Positions 8,023 through 15,594 of a DNA stretch of 29,295 nt are shown here, one piece after another. The notes beneath the pieces were generated by a model that ran no database searches, had not been told where the DNA came from, and saw only the letters and a list, made by a program, of their open reading frames with translations. Every line of letters starts with the position of its first letter. Position 1 is the stretch's first letter. Source of the DNA: a virus; the IMG/VR virus record IMGVR_UViG_3300009129_000068, positions 1 to 29,295 of that record. One strand, 5' to 3'. A program made the position numbers and the translations under genes.

Positions 8023-9177
8023 ATGGCTAACTCTACGATTAGCACCGATAACAAAACGACCCGGTTCCAAACCAAGGTTCGTAAAGAGTATGTTCGAGAA
8101 GGTCGTTTCGGCCCATATATTGGCGCTGATGAAAATGCGATCATTCAAACGAACAAAAACTTAAAGAAAGTATCAATCCCACTTGTAGGCAAGCTCAGCG
8201 GCGCTGGTGTAAATGGCTCATCTACCCTAACAGGGAATGAGGAAGCACTAAGCAACTACGCTGCTACCGGACAGCCAACATACTGGCGTAACGGTGTCTT
8301 GATTGATAACGAAGAGCGCGAGCTTTCAGAATTCGATCTATTCAGTGAAGCACGTCCTTCACTAATGAATTGGACTATGGAGAAGAAGCGCGACCAGATC
8401 ATTCAGGCAATGGGGGCGGTCGAAGCTGGCGGCACTTACTACAACTACGGCGGCGCTGAAGGTGCTTTTGGTTCAACTGCTGCTTCTGCTGCAAATATGG
8501 ACACGTGGAACACTAACAACGGTGATCGAATTCTATACGGTGCTGCTAAAGCAAACCGCACGGCAGGTGATCACACGGCGTCTCTAGCAACTATCGATAC
8601 TACAAATGATAAGCTAGACGCTGATATGGTTTCTTTGCTTAAGCGTATGGCTAAGAATGCAGCGCCTCTTATCCGTCCTGTAATGGTTAAGAACGACGAG
8701 CCAATGTTCGTTTTCTTTGTTGGTTCTTACGCTTTCCGTGATTTGCGTGCTGATCTTGATTCGCGTCAACAAAACGCATTACCACGAAACAAAGACGAAA
8801 ACCCAATTTGGACTGGTGGCGATTTATACTATGATGGCGTAATCATCAAAGAAGTACCTGAAATTGATTCAGTATTTATTGATGGCGACGGTACTGGTAG
8901 CCCATTCGATGGTGTTTGGGGTGCTAACGCTACTGGTGATGGTCTTAATGATGCCGGTGATACAGCAAGCCGCGTAGGTGTTGGCTTCTTCTGTGGCGCT
9001 CAGGCTGTAGGTATGCATATCGGTCGTATGGCTTCATTTAAGCGCCGTAAAGAAGATGATTACGATCATTTGTCGGGTGTTGGTGTTACTATGAAGCACG
9101 ACATCAAAAAAATCTTCTACAACAACAAGCAGCACGGCATGATTACTTCATTCCATTCTGCAGCAGCAGACAGCTAA
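8023..9177 (+). CDS. Major capsid protein
   Basis: A 384-residue protein directly after the scaffold gene. The N-terminal pattern (NKNLKKVSIPLVGKLSGAGV, then QPTYWRNGVLIDNEERELS) and the helix SLMNWTMEKKRDQIIQAMGA resemble the N4-gp56/DUF4043-type major capsid proteins, a HK97-fold group found in many podoviruses. The C-terminal half contains P-domain-like strands (PMFVFFVGSYAFRDL) and FKRRKEDDYDH. Optimised codon use and an AAAGGT ribosome site at 8009-8014 suit the most abundant virion protein. A terminator follows 36 bases after its stop. Confidence 0.88.
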   Translation: MANSTISTDNKTTRFQTKVRKEYVREGRFGPYIGADENAIIQTNKNLKKVSIPLVGKLSGAGVNGSSTLTGNEEALSNYAATGQPTYWRNGVLIDNEERELSEFDLFSEARPSLMNWTMEKKRDQIIQAMGAVEAGGTYYNYGGAEGAFGSTAASAANMDTWNTNNGDRILYGAAKANRTAGDHTASLATIDTTNDKLDADMVSLLKRMAKNAAPLIRPVMVKNDEPMFVFFVGSYAFRDLRADLDSRQQNALPRNKDENPIWTGGDLYYDGVIIKEVPEIDSVFIDGDGTGSPFDGVWGANATGDGLNDAGDTASRVGVGFFCGAQAVGMHIGRMASFKRRKEDDYDHLSGVGVTMKHDIKKIFYNNKQHGMITSFHSAAADS

Positions 9178-9212
9178 ACCTTCGGGTGCTAAATGCATCC
9201 CCTGTTGTACTT

Positions 9213-9234
9213 GGGGGCTTAGGCCCCCTTTTTT
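9213..9234 (+). terminator. Rho-independent terminator after the capsid gene
   Basis: GGGGGC at 9213-9218, loop TTAG, GCCCCC at 9223-9228, then six T from 9229 to 9234. It lies 36 bases after the capsid stop, so the head genes up to here can be a transcript unit in which partial termination raises capsid output over the tail genes. Confidence 0.9.
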
Positions 9235-9245
9235 ATAGGTGATAT

Positions 9246-9590
9246 ATGCCAAAAACAAAAGCAGAGTGCAGGAATAGAGCTTTACGCAAGCTGGGTAAGC
9301 TGGCTATAGGTCAAACTGCAGAATCACAGCTAGCCGCAGATATGGATGATGCCTATGATCAAACCTACGCCAGACTGGCTGAAATGGGTTTAGTTACTTG
9401 GGGTCCAGCGGATTCAGTGCCCGATGAGTTTGTTGAGGATGTGGTTTCCATAATGGCTTTTGAAAGATCCGAAGGAATACCAGACGGCAGGTATGCACGA
9501 TTGAGGGATGACGCTAGCAGAGCTTTGGTTGGTATATCGGCTTATATTTCGGGTACGTACGAATGCCCGCGTGATGTAGAGGACTTCTAG
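9246..9590 (+). CDS. Tail accessory/connector protein, P22 gp4-like
   Basis: This 114-residue, mostly helical protein starts KAECRNRALRKLGKLAIGQT and contains AADMDDAYDQTYARLAEMGL, matching the head-tail connector pattern of P22 gp4 and related proteins (an N-terminal RALRKLG helix followed by a conserved Asp-rich turn). It would extend the portal ring and bind the next ring of tail proteins. It comes right after the capsid and before the gp10-like gene, the same order as in P22. It lacks the extra C-terminal lysozyme domain described for P22 gp4. The stop overlaps the next start (TAGTG). Confidence 0.75.
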   Translation: MPKTKAECRNRALRKLGKLAIGQTAESQLAADMDDAYDQTYARLAEMGLVTWGPADSVPDEFVEDVVSIMAFERSEGIPDGRYARLRDDASRALVGISAYISGTYECPRDVEDF

Positions 9591-10999
9591 TGCCTAACGT
9601 ACCTATCCCATTAGTCGGCCCAACGTACACAAGTAGATCGCTTGAAGTAGCTTCTCAGGTCACTAAGAATTTTTATATTGAAGTAAATAACACCTCCCCA
9701 GACAATCAAACTATTGCAGCATTCCAACCTTTTCCAGGGTTAAAGCCATGGGCAACAACCACCGGTATTGATCGGGGTATGGGTGTGTACAAAAATGAAC
9801 TCTACAAGGTATCCGGCCAGAGTTTGTACAAGGTTGATAGTCTAGGCGTTGAAACCCTAATTGATACTATAAACGGCTATGAGCGGTGTGTTTTAACAGA
9901 AGATAATAACAATCTCATAATAACAACCAAGACAACCAAGCCTTATATATATGATGGCGCAGCAGTAACACTTGGCACTGACCCTGATTTATATACATCT
10001 AACACAGTAACTTATATTAAGAATCGCGTAGTTTATGATGGTAATAATGGAGATGTTATTTTTGCTGATCTAGGATCGCCAATAACTGTTAATAGCGTAA
10101 ATGTAACGAGTGCCGATAATAAACCTGATGATTCCTTAGCGGTTTACGCCTTTAAGGATCAGCTTTTTGTTTTTAGTAGTGAATCAATCACCCCGTATTA
10201 TGCGTCAGGTGTAGGAAACCCCCCGTACGATATAATTCAAAATTCAGTTCAAGAGATAGGTTTGGGCGCTGTTAATTCGATTAGCTCAAACAATAATTTT
10301 ATGTATTTCTTGGGCAGTGACCTACAGCCGTATAGGTTAGCAGGTTTACAACCTCAACCTATTGGTAACCCGTCTATTGGTAGGGCTATCGATGGATATT
10401 CAACTACAGCAAATGCCGTAGGTCATTGCTTTACATTTAATAATCAGAATTTCTACCTATTAAACTTTCCTGATCATGAAACATGGCTTTTTAGTGAGGG
10501 CGCAGGATGGACAAATTTATCTTATGGTGAGAATAGCCCTCATTTATTCGGCTCTTATGCTTATTGCTATGGCCGCCATCTCGTGGGTGACAGACGAAAC
10601 GGAAACATATACGAACTCGACTTTGACACCTACACAGACAACGGCGACACAATATTTAGACAGAGAGACACAGCAAAAGTAAGTGGTAAGTCTTTCGGTG
10701 TGCCAGGTAAAGAAATATTCATGGAGCGCCTAGAGATTGTTGTAGAGCGTGGGGTGGGTATTTTAAGTGGGCAAGGCTCAGACCCTCAAATAATGATGAG
10801 CTACAGCGATGATGGTGGCAATAGCTGGTCGGCTGAGCGATGGGCTGATATGGGCGAACAAGGCAAGTACGGCTCGATGATACCGCTGGCTTGGAATGAT
10901 TTAGGCTCGTTCTATGAGCGCATGTTTAGGTTTAAGGTAACAGACCCGGTAAAAGTTGTATTAATTAGCGCCAATGCGGACATCGAGGTTGGGCAATGA
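9590..10999 (+). CDS. Packaged-DNA stabilisation protein, P22 gp10-like
   Basis: The GTG start at 9590 overlaps the previous stop. The 469 residues match the P22 gp10 plug pattern: an N-terminal SRSLEVASQVTKNFYIEVN, a PFPGLKPW motif, GMGVYKNELYKVSGQSLYKV, and later KDQLFVFSSESITPYY and IGLGAVNSISSNNNFMYFLG, i.e. repeated beta-propeller-like blades. In P22 the gp10 hexamer closes the portal after packaging and anchors tailspike and needle. Length equals P22 gp10 (about 472 aa). Position between gp4-like and needle-like genes agrees. Confidence 0.85.
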   Translation: MPNVPIPLVGPTYTSRSLEVASQVTKNFYIEVNNTSPDNQTIAAFQPFPGLKPWATTTGIDRGMGVYKNELYKVSGQSLYKVDSLGVETLIDTINGYERCVLTEDNNNLIITTKTTKPYIYDGAAVTLGTDPDLYTSNTVTYIKNRVVYDGNNGDVIFADLGSPITVNSVNVTSADNKPDDSLAVYAFKDQLFVFSSESITPYYASGVGNPPYDIIQNSVQEIGLGAVNSISSNNNFMYFLGSDLQPYRLAGLQPQPIGNPSIGRAIDGYSTTANAVGHCFTFNNQNFYLLNFPDHETWLFSEGAGWTNLSYGENSPHLFGSYAYCYGRHLVGDRRNGNIYELDFDTYTDNGDTIFRQRDTAKVSGKSFGVPGKEIFMERLEIVVERGVGILSGQGSDPQIMMSYSDDGGNSWSAERWADMGEQGKYGSMIPLAWNDLGSFYERMFRFKVTDPVKVVLISANADIEVGQ

Positions 11000-11664
11000 G
11001 TACAAAGGTAGACCCGTACGTCATACAGCCACCCTTAAGGATTTCAAATCCAGACGGAACGCTAACCGCTGAATTTGCCGCATGGTTTCAGTATGACAAC
11101 CGTTGGAAGCATGACATGTGGGTTCGTACTGGTGCCGGTGATGATGCTATTGATGGGGGTTTAAATGGTGACGTTTATGGGCCTGGAATACAGACTGATG
11201 ATGTAGATACTGACAGCTCTGATGATTTCGGTTCTCAAGCTATTATTGATAGCCTTGCTGAGAGAGTGGAGGAGCTAGAAGCGTCCATTCAAAGGCAAAA
11301 TATAATAATATCTGAGCTAGTAGAGTCAAATAGTTACTTTAGTGCGGAAGATGATTTTTTTGATTTTGATATCTCATCAAGCGCTGACACCTCCGAAGGT
11401 GGCGGGCAGACTCTAATCTTTGAGGCCACCGGAACTAGCTTTGACACCACAGAGCCATCTATTATTATTTGCAACAATTCATCGCCGCTAACTATAAATC
11501 TTAACCAATTCCCAGGAGATGGCGAAAAGGTTACGGTGATCAGGCGCAATGCGTTGGTGACGATATCAGGCCAAATTAACGGCGGTACATCGACTATTTT
11601 ACCGTCAAAAAATGATATACTTGATTTGTATTACACTTTAGCGGCTGGGGAGTGGTCTGCGTGA
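10996..11664 (+). CDS. Tail-needle-like protein (coiled coil plus C-terminal knob)
   Basis: The 222-residue protein has an N-terminal head-attachment-like segment (residues 1-45), a linker rich in Gly and Asp, a coiled coil at about 80-108 (IIDSLAERVEELEASIQRQN) and a beta-rich C-terminal domain of about 90 residues ending KNDILDLYYTLAAGEWSA. It sits where P22 has gene 26, whose trimer is the tail needle (233 aa), and its length and layout agree. The C-terminal knob is also similar in style to the fibre gene at 17546. Sequence identity to gp26 was not visible, so this is a positional call. Ends in a GTGA overlap. Confidence 0.5.
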   Translation: MSTKVDPYVIQPPLRISNPDGTLTAEFAAWFQYDNRWKHDMWVRTGAGDDAIDGGLNGDVYGPGIQTDDVDTDSSDDFGSQAIIDSLAERVEELEASIQRQNIIISELVESNSYFSAEDDFFDFDISSSADTSEGGGQTLIFEATGTSFDTTEPSIIICNNSSPLTINLNQFPGDGEKVTVIRRNALVTISGQINGGTSTILPSKNDILDLYYTLAAGEWSA

Positions 11665-12416
11665 GCAGGATTGGAACTACTGATTTTTTAATACAGGTTG
11701 GCTTAGGTCTTGTTGATGGCTACAGCCAAGCCGCGCTAGTCTGCAGAAATACAAATGCAGACAATACCCAATTTACGGATATTTGGAGCGGTGGGGGTAA
11801 TATGACTCTTGCAACTTCTTCTGAGTCTTGGGAAATAGTAAGTGATGATGCAAATGATACTAGCGGGGGCACTGGGGCTAGAACCGTTTTAGTCTCTTCC
11901 CTTGATTCGGATTACAATATACAGACGCCGCAAACCGTAACATTAAACGGAACTACGCCGGTAGCCCTTACGGGTACGCATTTTCGCCCTCACAACCTTT
12001 CTTCAACCTCTACATTATTTTGTGTATCCGCTGGATCAAACGGCACTAATGCAGGAAAAATAACATTAAGAGTTGCGGGAGGTGGCGACACTAGGGCCGT
12101 TATAATGCCGGGAGTTGGCAAAAATGAGGATGGTCAAGTTTCTGTGCCTGCAGGTAAAACTATAATGGGATTGCAGGTTATACGGAATTTACCAATTAAC
12201 CAGTCGGCCGACTTTTTCGTTAGTATAAAGCCATTTGGGACTGACACAGCCCGAGTATCTAGCGGTGAATTAAGTTCTTATCAAAATGAGACTGATTTGG
12301 TTTTTCAAGCAAAATTCGTAACAAATGAGAAAACAGACTTTTCTTGGAAGGCTCGACCAACAAACAACGGATCATCTTTGGCCGTTATACAAGAATTCCT
12401 GATTGTGGATAATTAA
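11661..12416 (+). CDS. Virion structural protein, 251 aa
   Basis: I take the GTG at 11661 (MSRIGTTDFLIQVG), which overlaps the previous stop as GTGA and has GGGGAG upstream, instead of the GTG at 11652. The middle segment (DIWSGGG, then SDDANDTSGGTGARTVLVSS, then TVTLNGTTPVALTG) is a motif I recall from structural proteins of many environmental phages: a Trp-Gly strand, DTSAGTGART and VTLNGTT. It lacks catalytic residues and membrane helices. It is probably a virion surface or internal structural protein; exact place unknown. Confidence 0.6.
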   Translation: MSRIGTTDFLIQVGLGLVDGYSQAALVCRNTNADNTQFTDIWSGGGNMTLATSSESWEIVSDDANDTSGGTGARTVLVSSLDSDYNIQTPQTVTLNGTTPVALTGTHFRPHNLSSTSTLFCVSAGSNGTNAGKITLRVAGGGDTRAVIMPGVGKNEDGQVSVPAGKTIMGLQVIRNLPINQSADFFVSIKPFGTDTARVSSGELSSYQNETDLVFQAKFVTNEKTDFSWKARPTNNGSSLAVIQEFLIVDN

Positions 12417-12418
12417 AA

Positions 12419-12766
12419 ATGGCTAAGCTGATAGGAAAAAATAGAAACACTACAGACGAAACCGTTACTAACACATATACAATAAATAGCAATAACCCGG
12501 TAAATATTGCAGTTCCGAATCCAGACAGGCTTGAGTTAAGAGTCTGGCTTGACGGTGGAACAACTAATGTAAATGTCTTTATTCGAGAATATGAAGCATC
12601 CGTTGACTCAAATAAGGCGGGCGGGGTTATATCGAGACGAACTAGAAACAATGATGCTATTTTTTATCCGTTATGGGAAATGTCATCCAATGACGTAATA
12701 CATACTGGGTATGTTTCGGCGATAACTGATACCGGAAGCGTAGACGTTCACGTGGTAGAGAAATAA
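12419..12766 (+). CDS. Small beta-rich virion protein, 115 aa
   Basis: ATG 12419 follows the previous stop by 2 bases and its own stop touches the next ATG (TAATG at 12765-12768). The protein alternates polar and hydrophobic residues (VNIAVPNPDRLELRVWLDGG) with no Cys pair and no signal. It belongs to a run of five small genes of which the first three look beta-rich, between the 251-aa gene and the ejection-type proteins. Likely a decoration or fibre-linked protein; the family was not recognised. Confidence 0.55.
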   Translation: MAKLIGKNRNTTDETVTNTYTINSNNPVNIAVPNPDRLELRVWLDGGTTNVNVFIREYEASVDSNKAGGVISRRTRNNDAIFYPLWEMSSNDVIHTGYVSAITDTGSVDVHVVEK

Positions 12767-13065
12767 TGGTTACTAACACTAGCAGCATTAATTCCAATTC
12801 AGCGTTAGAAGTTGGCTCGGCTTTGTCTCTTACTGATGAAACTATTGTCACACTCTACATTTTGCCGACTAGCGGAGACCACAACAACCACCAGATGGGC
12901 ATTCAGATAAGCCCTGATAATGGCGTTAACTGGATTGATTACGGTCATTTAGTGGTCGGTGAATCCGCGCTTACTGAGATTTTTTCAGCAACGCAAGTAA
13001 GGGCCAAAGTTTACGTCCCCGAAGGCGCAGACAGTACTTTAACCGCTATACTTGTAGCTAAATAG
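12766..13065 (+). CDS. Small beta-rich virion protein, 99 aa
   Basis: The start is coupled to the previous stop. The 99 residues contain TIVTLYILPTSGDHNNHQMG followed by ISPDNGVNWIDYGHLVVGE, then a strand-rich C-terminus (VRAKVYVPEGADSTLTAILV). The arrangement of strands and the DNGVNW turn suggest a jelly-roll or Ig-like domain of the kind found in decoration proteins. No known family recognised and no enzyme motif. The gene lies in the P22-like virion module. Confidence 0.55.
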   Translation: MVTNTSSINSNSALEVGSALSLTDETIVTLYILPTSGDHNNHQMGIQISPDNGVNWIDYGHLVVGESALTEIFSATQVRAKVYVPEGADSTLTAILVAK

Positions 13066-13077
13066 AGACCTTTAAAA

Positions 13078-13416
13078 ATGGCTAGAGATCCGAAAAACTT
13101 TAAAAACACAACACAGTTAAGCAGCACGCCAGCTGATATTATCGATTCGGTTGAAATAAACACTAAATCGATAATAAGAAAGCTAAGCTTTTATAACTCA
13201 GGCACAAGTAGTCGCTCTGTTACTGTTTATATTTTAGCTTCTGGCGGGACAGCCGGAGATACAAATACCTTAGCAGTTAAGTCTATAGCCCCAAAGAAAA
13301 CCTGGAATGTTATAGAAGCGCAAGGCGAGGTTTTAGAAGAGGGCATGAAGCTTCAAGCTGACCAGGACGCAGGAACGGATATAAATGCGAATTGTTCTGG
13401 AACTAATGTCACTTAG
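13078..13416 (+). CDS. Small beta-sandwich virion protein, 112 aa
   Basis: ATG 13078 lies 12 bases after the previous stop. The sequence FYNSGTSSRSVTVYILASGG, then a TLAVKSIAPKKTWNV segment and GMKLQADQDAGTDIN, is a pattern I recall from small phage structural proteins: an N-terminal strand, a SIAPKKT turn, then GMKLQA. Function is not assigned; decoration or attachment is a guess. It is in the same operon as the flanking genes. Confidence 0.6.
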   Translation: MARDPKNFKNTTQLSSTPADIIDSVEINTKSIIRKLSFYNSGTSSRSVTVYILASGGTAGDTNTLAVKSIAPKKTWNVIEAQGEVLEEGMKLQADQDAGTDINANCSGTNVT

Positions 13417-13424
13417 GGCTATTT

Positions 13425-13574
13425 ATGAAATTTGTTTTTGAATGGTTTGATACCTCCTCATACACTCAAAGAAGTAAGGTTTTCGAGGGTGAAAAGCGGG
13501 ACTGTGTACGCAGGTTTAAAGAGCAGAACCCAAGTGTAAATATTAATAGAGTTTCGATATCTGAGGTTTCGTAA
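13425..13574 (+). CDS. 49-aa small protein coupled to the ejection gene
   Basis: The frame ATG 13425 to TAA 13574 encodes 49 residues starting MKFVFEWFDTSSYTQRSKVF and carrying a basic middle (EKRDCVRRFKEQNP). Its stop overlaps the next ATG (TAATG), and it begins 8 bases after the previous stop. No Shine-Dalgarno stands out beyond GGGCT upstream. The overlap pattern supports a real gene; the function is unknown. Confidence 0.55.
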   Translation: MKFVFEWFDTSSYTQRSKVFEGEKRDCVRRFKEQNPSVNINRVSISEVS

Positions 13575-14608
13575 TGGGGTTTATTACAGATGTTTTAGAA
13601 AGCACCTTTGTTGGTGACGCTTTAACCGCTGGAAAAGAAGAGAAAGAGGCGGCTAGAGCGCAGCAGCAGGGTATGCAGGCTGCTATCGAGGAGCAGAGGG
13701 CGGGCCGTGAGTCTTTCGAGCAAAGAACACAGCCTTTTGTGGATATTGGTCTAACTGCCGCCAATCCACTTATGCAGCTATTGGGTATTGGTGGGCCTAC
13801 TCAAGCTGGGCAGCAAATTGCTCAGCCTGCGCAGCCGTTTACGCCGCAACAGTTGCCAGCCACTCCAGAAATGATTGAGTTGCAAAACCAGATAGCGGGC
13901 CTTGATACTCAAATAGCTCAATCCCAAGCAACACAGAATGCTTTTGACACTGGGCAAGTCCCAGGCGTACCCGCTAATATTGCTGGACATATGGCTAGGG
14001 CCGGTCTTAGCCAAGAGGATATAGCGGCAAACCTAGCAAACATCAATCAGACACCGGTAGCGTCAGATCTTGCAGCGCAAAGGCAGCAATTAAAAGACCA
14101 GCTATCAGCTATGCAGTCTGCAAATGTAACCCAACCTACTGCAGTTACCCCTACTGTAGGCACCCCCGCGGCTAGTGTTGGCCAGGATCAACTTTTAGAA
14201 CAAATAAACCCTTTAGTATCCTTTTTAAGGCAGGAGGGTTTTGAGGATATCCAAGAGTCAGCAGCAGCAAGAGGGCGACTAGGTGCTGGTGGAACACTAC
14301 AAGACCTAACAAGGTTCAACACGCAGTTAACATCTACAATTGTGCCTCAGCTTCAAAATCAGAGATTCAACCAGTTATTTAATCTTTTGGGGTTGGGTCA
14401 AAGCTCAGCGGTTGGGCAAGGCCAGGCCGCACTGCAAACCGCTGGAAATATAGGCAATCTTCAATCAGGTATTGGCCAGTCTAGAGCCTCTGGCATATTG
14501 GGTGCAGAAGCTGCAAGAGATCAAACTAGGTCTGATATAGCCGGCTTCCTTGGCGGGTTTCAGGGTGGGGCGTTTAGCCCTCCACCGCAACAGTTTGGAG
14601 GTATTTAA
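13574..14608 (+). CDS. DNA ejection (transfer) protein, P22 gp7-like
   Basis: The 344-residue protein starts with a hydrophobic/Ala-rich segment (MGFITDVLESTFVGDALTAG), then a Gln/Ala-rich helical linker, and a C-terminal part with ESAAARGRLGAGGTLQDLTR and QNQRFNQLFNLLGLGQSS. These are typical of podovirus internal ejection proteins in the P22 gp7 position. Such proteins are packaged with the DNA and leave first to form a channel across the cell envelope. It is followed after 2 bases by the second candidate ejection gene. No transglycosylase motif was seen. Confidence 0.65.
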   Translation: MGFITDVLESTFVGDALTAGKEEKEAARAQQQGMQAAIEEQRAGRESFEQRTQPFVDIGLTAANPLMQLLGIGGPTQAGQQIAQPAQPFTPQQLPATPEMIELQNQIAGLDTQIAQSQATQNAFDTGQVPGVPANIAGHMARAGLSQEDIAANLANINQTPVASDLAAQRQQLKDQLSAMQSANVTQPTAVTPTVGTPAASVGQDQLLEQINPLVSFLRQEGFEDIQESAAARGRLGAGGTLQDLTRFNTQLTSTIVPQLQNQRFNQLFNLLGLGQSSAVGQGQAALQTAGNIGNLQSGIGQSRASGILGAEAARDQTRSDIAGFLGGFQGGAFSPPPQQFGGI

Positions 14609-14610
14609 TT

Positions 14611-15594
14611 ATGAGTAACCCACTGCAATCGTTCTTATCGGCAAAGCAGGCCGGTATAAGCATGCAAAACCAACAATTGAATAGAGATATAGCTCTAGAG
14701 AGACAGCGGCAAGATAGATCCTTGAAAGGCGCTCAGCTAATGGATAAGAGTATTGATTTTATTATGAAGTCAACAAATAATCCTGCGGCTAGAAGACAGT
14801 TATTTTTTAATCCTCAGTTAGAGCAGGTTAGGCAGTCTTTCGGGATTAAAGTCCCACAAATGGCAACTGATAATGATTTTACTGACCAGTCATTAATGCA
14901 GCTCAAGTCTGGCTTAGGTCAATCGATGCAGCAGATGACTAGCGGTCAAAGAGAGTTTGAACACTTAGCTAAGGTTGGAGGCTTTACGCCTGAGCAAAGA
15001 CAGCAAGCGGCTAGAGTTGCTGCAGGAATTGAGGCCAGCCCATTGGCTTTGACTCCTGAGATGGTCGCAGAAAGAGAGCGTCAAAAACTAGAAGCTCAAA
15101 AAGGATTAAAAGCTGATGTGGCTGGTGAGGTTGAGCTTGCTAAGGGTCAAGCTAAGGAAGATGTGAAAAAGCAGGTTAAGCAAGAAAAGGATAAAACCAC
15201 TTACAAGGTGTTTACAACAGCCCTTGATGGATTATCACAAGCTTTGGGCGCTACTTCTTTAACTGGGCCACTACTTGGGAGGCTTCCGGCGGCTACAACT
15301 TCAGCTCAAATTGCAGAAGGCGCTAAAGCGATTATGCTTCCAACCCTAAAAAATATATTTAGGGAAGCTGGCGAGGGCACGTTTACTGATGCTGATCAAA
15401 GGGCTTTAGAGCAGTTGCTTCCTAGGCGAGGCCAAACAAAAGCGGCTCAAGTTGCACAAATTGAAGCTATAGAGAAAATAGTTAAAGCTAAGCTAAACAT
15501 TCCTGAAGCTAAAGAGGGTGGCCAAATGATGATTGACGCTAACGGGAATAGAGCGATAGTCTATCCCGACGGCTCTTACGAAGAGGTTCAGTAA
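14611..15594 (+). CDS. DNA ejection protein, P22 gp20-like (probable)
   Basis: This 327-residue helical protein is rich in Gln, Ala and Lys (ISMQNQQLNRDIALERQRQD; KGQAKEDVKKQVKQEKD). The C-terminal third is more globular (LTGPLLGRLPAATTSAQIAE, then FTDADQRALEQLLPRRGQ) and ends with an acidic tail. It sits between the gp7-like gene and a larger ejection-type gene, the position of gene 20 in P22, and the TAATG overlap (15593-15596) couples it to the next. Function by order and composition only. Confidence 0.6.
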   Translation: MSNPLQSFLSAKQAGISMQNQQLNRDIALERQRQDRSLKGAQLMDKSIDFIMKSTNNPAARRQLFFNPQLEQVRQSFGIKVPQMATDNDFTDQSLMQLKSGLGQSMQQMTSGQREFEHLAKVGGFTPEQRQQAARVAAGIEASPLALTPEMVAERERQKLEAQKGLKADVAGEVELAKGQAKEDVKKQVKQEKDKTTYKVFTTALDGLSQALGATSLTGPLLGRLPAATTSAQIAEGAKAIMLPTLKNIFREAGEGTFTDADQRALEQLLPRRGQTKAAQVAQIEAIEKIVKAKLNIPEAKEGGQMMIDANGNRAIVYPDGSYEEVQ

